A program made the position numbers and the translations under genes. Shown piece by piece: positions 17,502 through 26,729 of a stretch of 64,000 nucleotides of DNA (positions are counted from its first letter, which is position 1; each line of letters starts with the position of its first letter). The notes under the pieces are model-generated. The model made no database searches, was not told the origin of the DNA, and worked only from the letters and a program-made list of their open reading frames with translations. The DNA comes from Streptomyces stelliscabiei. Lineage in GTDB: Bacteria > Actinomycetota > Actinomycetes > Streptomycetales > Streptomycetaceae. Location: assembly GCF_014873495.1 (NCBI RefSeq), contig NZ_JADBGF010000001.1, forward strand, positions 8,184,001-8,248,000. The letters are read 5' to 3'.

Positions 17502-18440
17502 TCAGCGCCCGGCCGCGTCCCGGGTCCAGGCGAGCACCTGGGGCAGGGCCGGCAGCGCCGCGAAGTGGGCGGCGGACGGCTGCAGTACGGCCTTGGCCGA
17601 GGGGATCCGCTTGGTCAGCCAGTGGAAATGGGCGACCGGGGCGAACACGTCGCGCTCGCCGTGCCACAGCATCACGGGCACCGAACCGTCGATCTCCTGG
17701 AGTTTGAACCCCCAGTGCGTCCGGAACGCGACCAGGTCGTCCACCCAGCCCATCGGCGCGCGCGGATCGACCGACTCCTCCTCGCCCTGCTCCGCCCGGC
17801 CCACGGCCGACAGGTAGTTCCGGAGAAGGTGCTCGCGGATCCCGGCGTCCTCGACGATCACCCGGTCGACGCTCGGCATCTCCTCCCGGAGGGAGGCGAG
17901 GAACACGGTCGGATCGCGTCGGATGGTCTCGGCGTTACGGGCCAGCAGCGCACCCAGCTCGGTCACGTCGGGGGCGTGGCGGTCGAGCAGATCGTAGGTC
18001 GACACATTCGACTCGGACATCTCGCTGTGCCAGTCGAATCCGTCGCCGTCGGCGTCGGGCGGGGCGAGCGAGACCAGCGCGGCGACACTCGCCACCTGGC
18101 TGCCGATGTTCCGGGCCGCACAGGCCAGGGCGTGCGGGGCGCCCCCCGATCTGCCCACCACGGAGTACTTCTTGAGATCCAGGTCCTCGGCGATGACACT
18201 GACGTCATGGGCCGCGTCGACCACCGTGCGTCCGCCGTGGCGGTCGGAGCCGCCGTACCCCGGCCGGTCGTAGGCGATGAGCCGCACGCCGAGCTTGTGG
18301 AGGTCGAAGGTGCGCAGGCGGGGCCCGAGTCGGCTTCCGGGAGTTCCGTGCAGCAGAAACACCGGGTGTGCGTCCGGATCACCCCAGGTCTCGTAGGCGA
18401 TCGTCCGTCCGCCGGACGGCGTCTTCACTGTCTTGACCAC
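17502..18440 (-). CDS. Alpha/beta-fold hydrolase
   Basis: 312 aa from GTG 18440, which has GGGAGGG at good spacing. HGTPGSRLGP forms the oxyanion loop; the nucleophile elbow is GRSGG; a late Asp-His pair is supplied by WHGERDVF and SAAHFAAL. It looks like an epoxide hydrolase or proline iminopeptidase relative of unknown substrate. It converges on fxsT with only 73 bp between stops, so it is probably not part of the FxSxx operon. Confidence 0.8.
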   Translation of the reverse strand: MVKTVKTPSGGRTIAYETWGDPDAHPVFLLHGTPGSRLGPRLRTFDLHKLGVRLIAYDRPGYGGSDRHGGRTVVDAAHDVSVIAEDLDLKKYSVVGRSGGAPHALACAARNIGSQVASVAALVSLAPPDADGDGFDWHSEMSESNVSTYDLLDRHAPDVTELGALLARNAETIRRDPTVFLASLREEMPSVDRVIVEDAGIREHLLRNYLSAVGRAEQGEEESVDPRAPMGWVDDLVAFRTHWGFKLQEIDGSVPVMLWHGERDVFAPVAHFHWLTKRIPSAKAVLQPSAAHFAALPALPQVLAWTRDAAGR

Positions 18441-18515
18441 CCGATGCCCTCCCGTGCCAGCGGCTGTGGAGTGAAGCGCGGGACCTCCCAGCATTACGCA
18501 TGGGAAGCCCCGCTC

Positions 18516-18656
18516 CTAGTAGCTGCTCAGCCGTTCTGGCTTCATGTGGCAAGAATTGGGTAAACGTGGGCCGCTCGGCTGTTCACGCCCCAAGGTAGTG
18601 CACACGGGCACGGGTCGCCGGATCAGGAGGGAATTCGTGGTGACCGAGTGAGTCAT
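18516..18656 (-). CDS. Possible 46-aa small protein in the 342-bp gap
   Basis: ATG 18656 is preceded by a strong GAGGAGG site; the peptide starts MTHSVTTNSLLIRRP and contains two Cys residues. It lies upstream of and in the same direction as the hydrolase. I recognise no family. The rest of the gap 18441-18782 shows nothing else convincing. Only the ribosome site supports it, and the peptide may be a leader. Confidence 0.3.
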   Translation of the reverse strand: MTHSVTTNSLLIRRPVPVCTTLGREQPSGPRLPNSCHMKPERLSSY

Positions 18657-18782
18657 GGGGTATGCCCCCTCCTCGCGCTTGTGACGTCCGTTCCGTTCCT
18701 TCGTGATGCCCGGCACCTGGGTGAACACACATCCACCCGTACGGAGCATGGCGGACGCTGACGTTCCGGAAAGTGGCCCGCG

Positions 18783-20495
18783 TCACGCCCCCGGCGCCGG
18801 TTCGGGACGGTGCACACCGCGCGGCCGATAACCGAGGAGGTCGGAGCGGCCCTGCAGATCGGCCAGCAGCCAGACGATCGCCAGCCACATCTCCGTCCCC
18901 TGCAACCCCGGTTCCGGGCCGGGCCCCGCCGGGCCGGGGCCGAATCCGAACCCCCTGCCATCCTGCCAGCGGGTCAGGACGGCCGAGAGCCGCTGTTCGG
19001 CCCAGCCGCGGATCTCGGCCGACCGGTAGCCGTCGGCGCTCGCGCCCTGGCCGCCGATCTGCCCGGTGCACAGCCACAACGGATGGGCGACGTCGAGGAC
19101 GTTGCAGGCGTTCTCGCGGCCCGCGCCGAAGTGGCGGGTGTCGCGGGCGTGGTCCAGGACCGCGTCCACGACCCTTTCCGGATGCGGCACGGGTACCCCG
19201 AACTGTGCGAAGGAACCCCGGGTGAGCCGGTAGTAGCCGTTCACCACCTGCAGGCGCCCGGTGGCGGCCGAGGGGTTGCCCCACATGCCGGTCCAGGGGT
19301 CGGCGCGGGTGAGGAGCCAGCCGAAGAGTGCGTCCAGGGTGCCCGGGGTGAGTCCGGTGGCGTCCGGGTGCCGGAGGTTCCAATGGGCGGCGGTGGCCCA
19401 GGAGTCGACCCAGGCACCGGCGCCCCATGCCTGGTCCGTCCAGGGCAACTGCTCTAGTCGCGCGATGAGTTGAGGGGCCGTCATGTCGCGGACGCCGCCT
19501 ATCGGCCGGGGGAACGACGAACCCAGGAGATCCAGCGCGTAGCCCACGGACAGGACGTGGTAGAGCGCCGGACCCTCGCCGACGAACCCGTCGGCGTCCG
19601 GGCGCGGCGGCCGGTCACCGAACTCGGGCACCAGACCGGTCTCCCGGTCCTGGAGCCCCGCCAGACGCTCGATGTGCCGCTCCCGGTCCAACTGCTCAGG
19701 CACGGAGGCCAGGAGGAGGTCGGCGATCTCCACCGCGTCGCAGTGCGCCCGCACGGTGGGGGCGACTCCGGGGCGGTCGGTGTAGTGGTCGCCGTTCCAG
19801 CAACGGGCGATGATGTCGGCGGCCTGGGCGCGGGCGGTGTCGGCGAACCGGGCCAGCGCCTCATCGGCCACCCGGCCCCCGGTCATCCCCTGCTCGGAGC
19901 GTCCCCGGCCGCCCGTCTCCCGCCGGTCCCGGATCCGCCGCGCCGGATTTCCCGCCGCCACCGACCACGCGGGCAGGTCCTTCGTCACCACCGCCCCGGC
20001 GCCGATGACGCAGTGGTCGCCGACGGTGACCCCGTCGACCACGACCACATGGGAGCCGATCCAGACGTCGTCGCCGACGGTGATGCCCCGGCTGGTCAGG
20101 GGCTGCCGGAAGACCGGCCGGTCGGGGGCGGTCGAGTGGTTGAAGCCGAGGAGCGAGGTGTGGGCGCCGATACGGACGCCGCTGCCCAGGCGGACGGTGC
20201 CGCGGACCACGGTGAACGGGTTCAGCGTGCAGTCCGTGCCGGTGGTGAGGTCACCGGTGACGTAGGCGTGGGCGGCGATGTACGAGTCGGCGCCGAGGCG
20301 GAGCCGGTCGGGGTACACCGCCGCCGACCCGGCCACGTGACAGCGCTCGCCGACCTCGCTGTCACCGCCGAGCAACCGCTGTCGTCCCCGCTGCGCGGCT
20401 CGCTGCTCCGCCGTCGCCTCCTTCTCGAACAGCCAGGGGCAGTGGTCGAAGCGGTCGGAGTGCGCCGCGGGCGGCTGCTGTCGGTGGTCGTCCAT
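18783..20495 (-). CDS. Hexapeptide-repeat acyltransferase fused to a helical toroid-like domain
   Basis: 570 aa from ATG 20495 (GTG 20504 also possible). Residues about 30-195 are a left-handed beta-helix O-acetyltransferase (TVRLGSGVRIGAHTSLLGFNHS, GITVGDDVWIGSHVVVVDGV, GDHCVIGAGAVVTKDLPAWSVAAGNPARRI), with the catalytic His in FNHS. From about 205 a second region is helical, with WNGDHYTDRPGV, WGAGAWVDSWATAA and ACNVLDVAHPLWL, suggestive of an alpha/alpha toroid. There is no stop between them, so this is a true fusion in this sequence. Its substrate is unknown; a cell-surface or polyketide sugar is possible. Confidence 0.7.
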   Translation of the reverse strand: MDDHRQQPPAAHSDRFDHCPWLFEKEATAEQRAAQRGRQRLLGGDSEVGERCHVAGSAAVYPDRLRLGADSYIAAHAYVTGDLTTGTDCTLNPFTVVRGTVRLGSGVRIGAHTSLLGFNHSTAPDRPVFRQPLTSRGITVGDDVWIGSHVVVVDGVTVGDHCVIGAGAVVTKDLPAWSVAAGNPARRIRDRRETGGRGRSEQGMTGGRVADEALARFADTARAQAADIIARCWNGDHYTDRPGVAPTVRAHCDAVEIADLLLASVPEQLDRERHIERLAGLQDRETGLVPEFGDRPPRPDADGFVGEGPALYHVLSVGYALDLLGSSFPRPIGGVRDMTAPQLIARLEQLPWTDQAWGAGAWVDSWATAAHWNLRHPDATGLTPGTLDALFGWLLTRADPWTGMWGNPSAATGRLQVVNGYYRLTRGSFAQFGVPVPHPERVVDAVLDHARDTRHFGAGRENACNVLDVAHPLWLCTGQIGGQGASADGYRSAEIRGWAEQRLSAVLTRWQDGRGFGFGPGPAGPGPEPGLQGTEMWLAIVWLLADLQGRSDLLGYRPRGVHRPEPAPGA

Positions 20496-20591
20496 GGGGC
20501 GCACGCTAGGCAGACGGGCGCCCGATGAGGAAGAGGGTCTCGCGGAGGAGGGACGCAGGACCGGCCCGTCGCCCGCGCCACGCGCCCCGGA

Positions 20592-22283
20592 TCAGGAGAC
20601 GCCCGTCGTCAAGCCGTCCCTAGCCGTGTCGAAGACGGGGCGGTAGGTGTCCCAGTCGAGGTCCGGGGCCGACAGGTAGATGTCGTACTCCCGTTCGCCC
20701 TCGCGGCCGAATCCCAGATCGATGGCGCGGAAGGCGCGGGCGCGGCCCTGGAAGGTGAACTCCCAGATGGCGGCGGGCAGTTCACGGAAGGTCGTCTTCT
20801 GCAGGCGCAGTCTGCGGTACGAACCGGGGTAGTTGAGCTTGGTGTTCGCCTCGATGTCCTCGAAGTGGGCCATGGGGTGCGAGCCGGCGGGGTCCACGAC
20901 GCCGATCGTGAGTTCGGCCAGTTTCGTCTGGTCGGTGTAGGTGACCGTCTCGGCCGTCCGCTTGCTGACCTTCCAGCCGTCCGGGACGGGGAGGGAGATG
21001 CCGAGCCCCTTCTCCGTGACCAGGCGGAAGCCGTCCGGGACGGGCGGGGTGGAGGACGGGGTGGCGGTCGCCGTCCTTCCGCCGCTCGGTGACACCGTGT
21101 TCCCGTCGGGGTCCGCCGTCACGTACAGCGCGGCCCCGACGACCATCGCGGCCACGGTCACCGCGACGGCGACCGGGACGAGGATCCGGCGCTTCTTCCG
21201 GCCCTGACGGGACGGTCGGTCGGCGTCGGGGCCTGTCGCCCTTCCCGCGCCGGGATCGGTGTACGACTCCCCGGCGGACCACCCGGCGAGCAGCGTGTCC
21301 TCGTCGGCCGGAACCCTGCTGTCGCCGCTGTCCCGAGCCCCGTCGGCAAGGCCGCCCCCGACCCCCGGTATCGGCAGGGCGGTCGTCGGCTGGCCGGCCA
21401 CCGCGGCTCGCAGTGCCCGTTCCGTCTGGTCGATGGTGGGGCGGTCGGCGGGGTCCTTGGCGAGCAGGGCCTCGATGAGGGGTTCGAGGGCGCCGCCCTG
21501 CTTCAGGGGCTCCAGGGGGTCCACCGCGATGGCGTACGCGGCCTCCATCGCGGTGAGGCGGCGGAACGGCGGGCGGCCCTCGACGGCTTGGTAGAGAGTC
21601 GCGCCCAGGGCCCACAGATCCGAGGCCGGGCCGGGCTTCTGGCCGCGGATGCGCTCCGGGGCCATGTAGTGGATCGAGCCGACCATCTCGCCGGTTCTGG
21701 TGAGGGTGGAGGCGTCGGCGGTCATCGCGATGCCGAAGTCGGTGAGGACGACCCGCCCTTCGGCGGCGAGCAGGACGTTGCCGGGCTTGACGTCCCGGTG
21801 CAGTACGCCGGCGGCGTGCGCGGCGCGCAGCGCGGCGACCATGCCCAGACCGATCCGGGCCGCCTCCTCGGGCGGGAGGGTCCGGCCGTCCGTGAGGAGG
21901 TCGGCGAGCGTGGGCGCCGGGACGTACTCCATGACGATGCAGGGCCGGCCGTCACCCGTCCCGGCCCCGGCCCCGAAACCGCCCCGCACACCGTCCTCGT
22001 GGCCGTCCGGATGGCCGTCCACATGGTCGTCCACGACGTCATGGACGACGATCACGTTCGGGTGGGCGATCCGGGCCGCGCTCCGGGCCTCACGGCGCGT
22101 GCGCTCGTACAGGGTGACGAGGTCGTCGGGGGACAGATGCGGCTGCACGTGCAGCCGCTTCACCGCGACCTGACGGCCGAGGACCTCGTCCCCGGCGCGC
22201 CACACGGTGCCCATGCCGCCGCGGCCTATCTGCTCCGTGAGCCGGTAGCGCCCGGCGACGAGCCGCCCTACGTCCGACACCAC
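20592..22283 (-). CDS. Membrane Ser/Thr protein kinase (PknB-like)
   Basis: 563 aa. The kinase domain (about 12-275) is complete: Gly-loop IGRGGMGTVW, catalytic Lys in AVKRLH, HRDVKPGNVLL, DFGIAMT and APERIRG. A Pro/Gly/Asp linker leads to one membrane helix (ILVPVAVAVTVAAMVVGAAL, about 371-393) and an extracellular domain of about 150 residues beginning RLVTEKGLGISLPVPDGW, which may sense an external cue. It is divergent from a SpoIIE-type phosphatase across 158 bp, a natural kinase/phosphatase pairing. Confidence 0.92.
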   Translation of the reverse strand: MVSDVGRLVAGRYRLTEQIGRGGMGTVWRAGDEVLGRQVAVKRLHVQPHLSPDDLVTLYERTRREARSAARIAHPNVIVVHDVVDDHVDGHPDGHEDGVRGGFGAGAGTGDGRPCIVMEYVPAPTLADLLTDGRTLPPEEAARIGLGMVAALRAAHAAGVLHRDVKPGNVLLAAEGRVVLTDFGIAMTADASTLTRTGEMVGSIHYMAPERIRGQKPGPASDLWALGATLYQAVEGRPPFRRLTAMEAAYAIAVDPLEPLKQGGALEPLIEALLAKDPADRPTIDQTERALRAAVAGQPTTALPIPGVGGGLADGARDSGDSRVPADEDTLLAGWSAGESYTDPGAGRATGPDADRPSRQGRKKRRILVPVAVAVTVAAMVVGAALYVTADPDGNTVSPSGGRTATATPSSTPPVPDGFRLVTEKGLGISLPVPDGWKVSKRTAETVTYTDQTKLAELTIGVVDPAGSHPMAHFEDIEANTKLNYPGSYRRLRLQKTTFRELPAAIWEFTFQGRARAFRAIDLGFGREGEREYDIYLSAPDLDWDTYRPVFDTARDGLTTGVS

Positions 22284-22441
22284 GTGCCCTCCGCCAGCCC
22301 TGCATACGTTCGATTCGCCTCGTCACCTTAACCGGCTGTGGGCGAGGGCCGGGAAGGAGGACCACCCGCAGACGTGGTCGACCCCCTGGACGGCGCCGCG
22401 CGGGCTGACGGCGGCCGCGGGCCAGCGGTGGGGCGTGGGCG

Positions 22442-24808
22442 GTGGTTCGGCGTACCGTCGTGACTGTGGACCTCACGGCTGACGGTCTCGTGTCCCGCGT
22501 CGCGCGTGAGCTCGTCCCCCGGGCGGACGAGCTGACCGCCGAGGTGGAGTGGTGCCTGCGCCGGGAGATGCCCGAACTGTGGGCGCACCCCGACGCCATG
22601 GCCTCCAAGAACGTCGCCGAACACGTCATGGCGGTGCTGTCCGCCCTCCAGTACGGCGTCGACCCGGACGGCATCGAGGTGCCGGACGCCGAGCTGGAGC
22701 GCGTCCGTCGCGTCGCCCGGCACGGCATCCCCGTCAGCGCGTTGCTGCGGGCCTTCCGGCTCGGACAGGGCATCATCCTCGACCGGCTGCTGGAGGAGAT
22801 GGCCCGGCGTACCGACGACGCGGCCCTGATCAGCGAGGCCACGCGCAGCCTGATCGCCACGGCGACCGGGTACGTGGACCGCACCTCCGAGCAGGGCGTC
22901 GTGGCGTACGAGGAGGAACGGGACCGGCGGCTGCGGTGGCGCCTGTCGATGGTGAACGAGGCGAGCGTGCGCATCGGCACCACCCTGGACATCGCCCGCA
23001 CCGCCCAGGAACTGGCCGACTTCGCCACCGAGCACTTCGCCGACCTCGTCACCGTCGACCTGCTCCGCTCCGCGCTCACCGCCCACGACGCCCCGGCGGA
23101 CGAACCGCCCGCGTCACCCGCGCTCCACCGCCTCGCCCAGCGGTCGGCCACCCACCCGGACCCGGCGCCCTCCCGGCGGCACCCCCACACCTTCCCGCCC
23201 GGCTCGCCACCGGCCCGCGCTCTCGCCACGGGCCAGCCGACCAGGCACCGCCTCGCCGACGGCGGCCGGGGACCGCACGACCCGCACGGCCCCGCGGAAC
23301 CCCCGGCCGACGGCGGCGCGGGGGAGGACGCGGGGGAGGCCGTGAGGGACGACGGCGACGACACGGTGGGGGACAGGGGACGGGGACCGGCGAGCGCGGA
23401 CGGCAAGCCCCCCGGCTCTGCCCGCACGGTCCACTCCACGCTGGTGGTGCCGTTGCGCGCCCGGGGCGCCACGCTCGGTGTCGCGCAGTTCTGCCGGGAC
23501 CGCAACCCCGACGCGTTCGACGACGAGGACCTGCTGCTGGCCCAGGAGATCGCCGCCCGCGCGGCGGTCGCCGTGGACAACGCCCGCCGCTACACGCATG
23601 CCCGCGCCACCGCCCTCACCCTGCAACGCAGCCTGCTCCCGCGCCGAACTCCGCGCCAGTCCGCCGTCGACGTGGCCTTCCGCTACCTGCCGGCCGATGC
23701 CCACGGCGGGGTGGGCGGCGACTGGTACGACGTCATCCCGCTCTCCGGGGCCAGGGTCGCCCTCGTCGTGGGTGACGTCGTGGGCCACGGCATCCACGCC
23801 GCCGCCACGATGGGCCGCCTCAGGACGGCCGTACGCACCCTCGCGGACATCGACCTGCCGCCCGACGAACTCCTCACACACCTGGACGACGTGGTGATCC
23901 GCCTGGCCGCCGAGGTGGAGGACGACGACGCGGACGATGGGGCGGGCGCGGGGAGCCGGACCGGGGCCGAGGCCGGGGCGGGAGCCGATGCCGGCGGCGG
24001 AGGCGGGGACATCGGTGCCACCTGCCTCTACGCGGTGTACGACCCCGTCTCACGCCGCTGCACCCTCGCCCGCGCCGGGCATGTGCTGCCCGCCCTGGCG
24101 AGGGCGGACGGCACCGTCGACATCCTGGACCTGCCCCCGGGTCCGCCCCTCGGCCTCGGCGGGCTGCCGTTCGAGACGGCGGAGATCGAACTGCCCGAGG
24201 GCAGCCTGCTCGCGCTCTACACCGACGGTCTGGTCGAGGCGCGGGACCACGACATCGGCGCGGGCCTGGACCGGCTCCGTGACGCCCTCGCCCGGCCCGC
24301 CGCCTCGCTGGAGGCCACCTGCGACGCCTTGCTCGAAGCCCTGCTGCCCGCCAGGCCGCCCGACGACGTCGCCCTGCTCCTGGCCCGGACCCGCCGCCTC
24401 GGTGCGGGCCAGGTCGCCACCTGGGACCTGGAGGCCGAACCCGCCGCCGTGGCCAGGGCCAGGGCCCACGTCACCCGGCAGCTCGGCGACTGGGGCCTCG
24501 CGGAGCTGGAGTTCACCGCCGAGCTGGTGGTCAGCGAACTCGTCACCAACGCCATCCGCTACGGCCGGCCCCCGATCCGGCTGCGCCTGATCCGCGACCG
24601 CACCCTGCTGTGCGAGGTCTCCGACTCCGGCGGCACCACCCCGCACCTGCGCCGCGCCCGCGTCTTCGACGAGGGCGGCCGCGGGCTCCTCCTGGTCGCC
24701 CAGCTCGCCGAGCACTGGGGCACCCGCCGCGTCCGCCGGGGCAAGACGGTCTGGGCCGAGCTGAGCGACTCCGCCACCGTCCCGCTCGCGGCCCTGGCGG
24801 CCTTCTAG
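22442..24808 (+). CDS. GAF-SpoIIE phosphatase with anti-sigma-type ATPase domain
   Basis: 788 aa from GTG 22442 (GTG 22460, MTVDLTADG, is an equally plausible start). N-terminal region with a PucR/CdaR-like helical part (about 20-160, LRREMPELWAHPDAM), then a GAF-like domain interrupted by a long Pro/Gly insert (about 225-330). The SpoIIE/PP2C domain is GGVGGDWYDVIPL and VGDVVGHGIHAAATMG (metal Asp residues), with a Gly-rich insert before GATCLYAVYD. Last is an HATPase_c domain (SELVTNAIRYG, VSDSGG, GRGLLLV). This is a partner-switching regulator combining phosphatase and kinase activities on anti-anti-sigma factors. Confidence 0.9.
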   Translation: MVRRTVVTVDLTADGLVSRVARELVPRADELTAEVEWCLRREMPELWAHPDAMASKNVAEHVMAVLSALQYGVDPDGIEVPDAELERVRRVARHGIPVSALLRAFRLGQGIILDRLLEEMARRTDDAALISEATRSLIATATGYVDRTSEQGVVAYEEERDRRLRWRLSMVNEASVRIGTTLDIARTAQELADFATEHFADLVTVDLLRSALTAHDAPADEPPASPALHRLAQRSATHPDPAPSRRHPHTFPPGSPPARALATGQPTRHRLADGGRGPHDPHGPAEPPADGGAGEDAGEAVRDDGDDTVGDRGRGPASADGKPPGSARTVHSTLVVPLRARGATLGVAQFCRDRNPDAFDDEDLLLAQEIAARAAVAVDNARRYTHARATALTLQRSLLPRRTPRQSAVDVAFRYLPADAHGGVGGDWYDVIPLSGARVALVVGDVVGHGIHAAATMGRLRTAVRTLADIDLPPDELLTHLDDVVIRLAAEVEDDDADDGAGAGSRTGAEAGAGADAGGGGGDIGATCLYAVYDPVSRRCTLARAGHVLPALARADGTVDILDLPPGPPLGLGGLPFETAEIELPEGSLLALYTDGLVEARDHDIGAGLDRLRDALARPAASLEATCDALLEALLPARPPDDVALLLARTRRLGAGQVATWDLEAEPAAVARARAHVTRQLGDWGLAELEFTAELVVSELVTNAIRYGRPPIRLRLIRDRTLLCEVSDSGGTTPHLRRARVFDEGGRGLLLVAQLAEHWGTRRVRRGKTVWAELSDSATVPLAALAAF

Positions 24809-24869
24809 GGGCCGTCCGGGGGGTGCGCGAAGGCCCCACGCGAGGCAGGGCCGGCCCGGCGGGCCGGGG

Positions 24870-25748
24870 CTAGCTCGGCGCGACCGTGTCGAGGAGGGCG
24901 TCGGCCATCCGCCGGGCGGGCTCCTCGGTCCGGTCCGCGACCCGGCGGAAGGTGTCCTCGGCGGGGCGGGCCGGCCAGTCGGGGGGAAGGTGGCGGGCGG
25001 GGAGGCGGGGGTCGGCGCGGACGGTCCGGAGCCAGTCGCTGACCAGCCGCAGACGTGTCGCGATCGGGTCCTCGGCCGAACCGGCGCCCAGGTGGGCCGT
25101 CCAGCGCTTGTCGAAGGCGACGTAGCGGGCGGCGATGCCCTCCAGGTCCCAGGTGTCGCGGATCATCAGCTCGATGTCGGTGGCGACGTCCGCCCGGGCG
25201 TGGAAGATCTTGACGTGGCCGGTGAGTCCCAGCTCCGCGACGACACCGGTGATGTCGACGTCCCCCGGGGCGATCCACAGCCCGTTGTAGAGGGCGCCGA
25301 ACCCGGACCAGGTCAGTCGCGAGCGCAGGTCGTGCCGCTGGCGCTTCCAGGAGTCGGGGAGGGAGAAGCCGAGGAGGGTCCAGGTGCCGTCCCAGTCGTC
25401 GTTGACCGCGCCCTGCCGCCAGATGCGGGTGCGGCCGTCCAGCAGGACGCGTGTCGCCTGCGGTGTGAGGCCGAAGTACATCCTGCGGCCCTCGCGCCGG
25501 CGCCGCAGCAGACCGCGGTTGACCATGCGGGTCAGCGTGGAGCGTACGGCCTGTTCACCGACGCCGACCCGGCCCAGCACGTCGATGATGCTGCCCGAGT
25601 ACACGCACCGGTCGCGATCGCCCTCCTCCAGCACGTGGTTGCCGAAGAACGCGAGCATCAGCGACTGCGGGCGCGGCTGCGGGCCGCCCGCGGTGTCGCT
25701 GTCCGGTGTCTCGCGGTCCGGGGTGTCCAGGATGTCGTAGTCCTCCAC
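24870..25748 (-). CDS. PaaX-family transcriptional regulator
   Basis: 292 aa from GTG 25748 (MEDYDILDTPD); the open frame upstream to 26204 is antisense to the SDR gene. The winged-helix N terminus (LMLAFFGNHVLEE, GVGEQAVRSTLTRMVNRGLLRRRREGRRMY) and the C-terminal domain with WTLLGFSLPDSWKRQRHDLRSRLTW and GLWIAPGDVD are characteristic of PaaX repressors of phenylacetate and other aromatic-acid pathways. No paa genes are in view, so its target is unknown. The gene is divergent from the SDR gene by 178 bp. Confidence 0.88.
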   Translation of the reverse strand: MEDYDILDTPDRETPDSDTAGGPQPRPQSLMLAFFGNHVLEEGDRDRCVYSGSIIDVLGRVGVGEQAVRSTLTRMVNRGLLRRRREGRRMYFGLTPQATRVLLDGRTRIWRQGAVNDDWDGTWTLLGFSLPDSWKRQRHDLRSRLTWSGFGALYNGLWIAPGDVDITGVVAELGLTGHVKIFHARADVATDIELMIRDTWDLEGIAARYVAFDKRWTAHLGAGSAEDPIATRLRLVSDWLRTVRADPRLPARHLPPDWPARPAEDTFRRVADRTEEPARRMADALLDTVAPS

Positions 25749-25926
25749 GGGGGCCAGCGTACGGCCGCCCGTCGGCGCTCCCGCGGGCGGCCGTACCAGG
25801 TCACCGTGCCGTGGACGGACCGGGGGCGTCCTGCCGACGCGGGGGCGCCCTGCGTCACGATGGGGACCGTCGAACGCGTCCCCGGGGCGGGGCCGCACCG
25901 CCCCTCGGCCAGGAAAGCTGGAAGCC

Positions 25927-26595
25927 ATGACCACCATCGCCGTCATCGGAGCCGGGCCGGGCCTCGGCGCGGCCGTCGCCCGTCGCTTCGGCCGTGAGGG
26001 GTTCGCCGTGGCGCTCGTCGCCCGCGACCCGGAGCGGACGAGGGCGCTCGCCGCCGACCTGGCCGACCAGGGCGTCACGGCCCAGGGCTTCGCCGCGGAC
26101 GTACGCGACCCGGACGCCCTGACCGCCGCGCTGGAGGCGGCGCACACGGCGCTGGGGCCGGTCGAGGTCCTGCAGTACAGCCCGCTGCCGCACCGGGACT
26201 TCATGCTGCCGGTGCTGCGGACGGGCCCCGCCGACCTGGTCGGCCCGATCGAGTTCTCCGTCTACGGCGCGGTCGCCGCCGTCCGGCAGGTGCTGCCCGG
26301 CATGCGCGACCTCGGCCGGGGCACGGTCCTCCTCGTCAACGGCGGCACCGCCGTGGTCCCGCACCCCGACCGGGCCGGCACGTCCGTCGCGTTCGCCGCC
26401 GAGAGCGCGTACGGCCGGATGCTGCACGACACCCTCGCGGGAGAGGGCATCCATGTCGCCCAGCTGGTCGTGCCCGGCGCGATCGTCCCCGGGCACCCCA
26501 GGAAGGACCCGGCCGTCCTCGCGGACACCCTGTGGGGCATCCACCGCGACCGGCACGGCTTCCGTCACTTCGCCGACGACCTCGACGCCTCCTGA
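25927..26595 (+). CDS. Short-chain dehydrogenase-like protein lacking the classical catalytic residues
   Basis: 222 aa with an intact NAD(P)-binding start (MTTIAVIGAGPGLGAAVARR) and Rossmann pattern. The usual catalytic Ser region reads LLVNGGTAVV, and where YxxxK is expected the sequence is SAYGRMLHDT, with Leu replacing the Lys. It is shorter than a classical SDR (about 250 aa). It may be an atypical reductase or a nucleotide-binding protein without the standard chemistry. AGGAAAG precedes the ATG. Confidence 0.78.
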   Translation: MTTIAVIGAGPGLGAAVARRFGREGFAVALVARDPERTRALAADLADQGVTAQGFAADVRDPDALTAALEAAHTALGPVEVLQYSPLPHRDFMLPVLRTGPADLVGPIEFSVYGAVAAVRQVLPGMRDLGRGTVLLVNGGTAVVPHPDRAGTSVAFAAESAYGRMLHDTLAGEGIHVAQLVVPGAIVPGHPRKDPAVLADTLWGIHRDRHGFRHFADDLDAS

Positions 26596-26729
26596 CCCGA
26601 CGCCTCGCAGCAGTCCCTCCGCGGTCCGGCGGCGACCGGCCCGCCCGCCCGTGACGCGGCCGACGCGCGGTCGCGCGGGGCGGGTGTCAGGCTGGGATCA
26701 CCGGATCCGCGAACGCGAAGGGGTATCCC

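Noticed and set aside
22090..23580. 496-aa minus-strand frame
   Set aside because: Antisense of the SpoIIE phosphatase and kinase start; Ser/Arg-rich.
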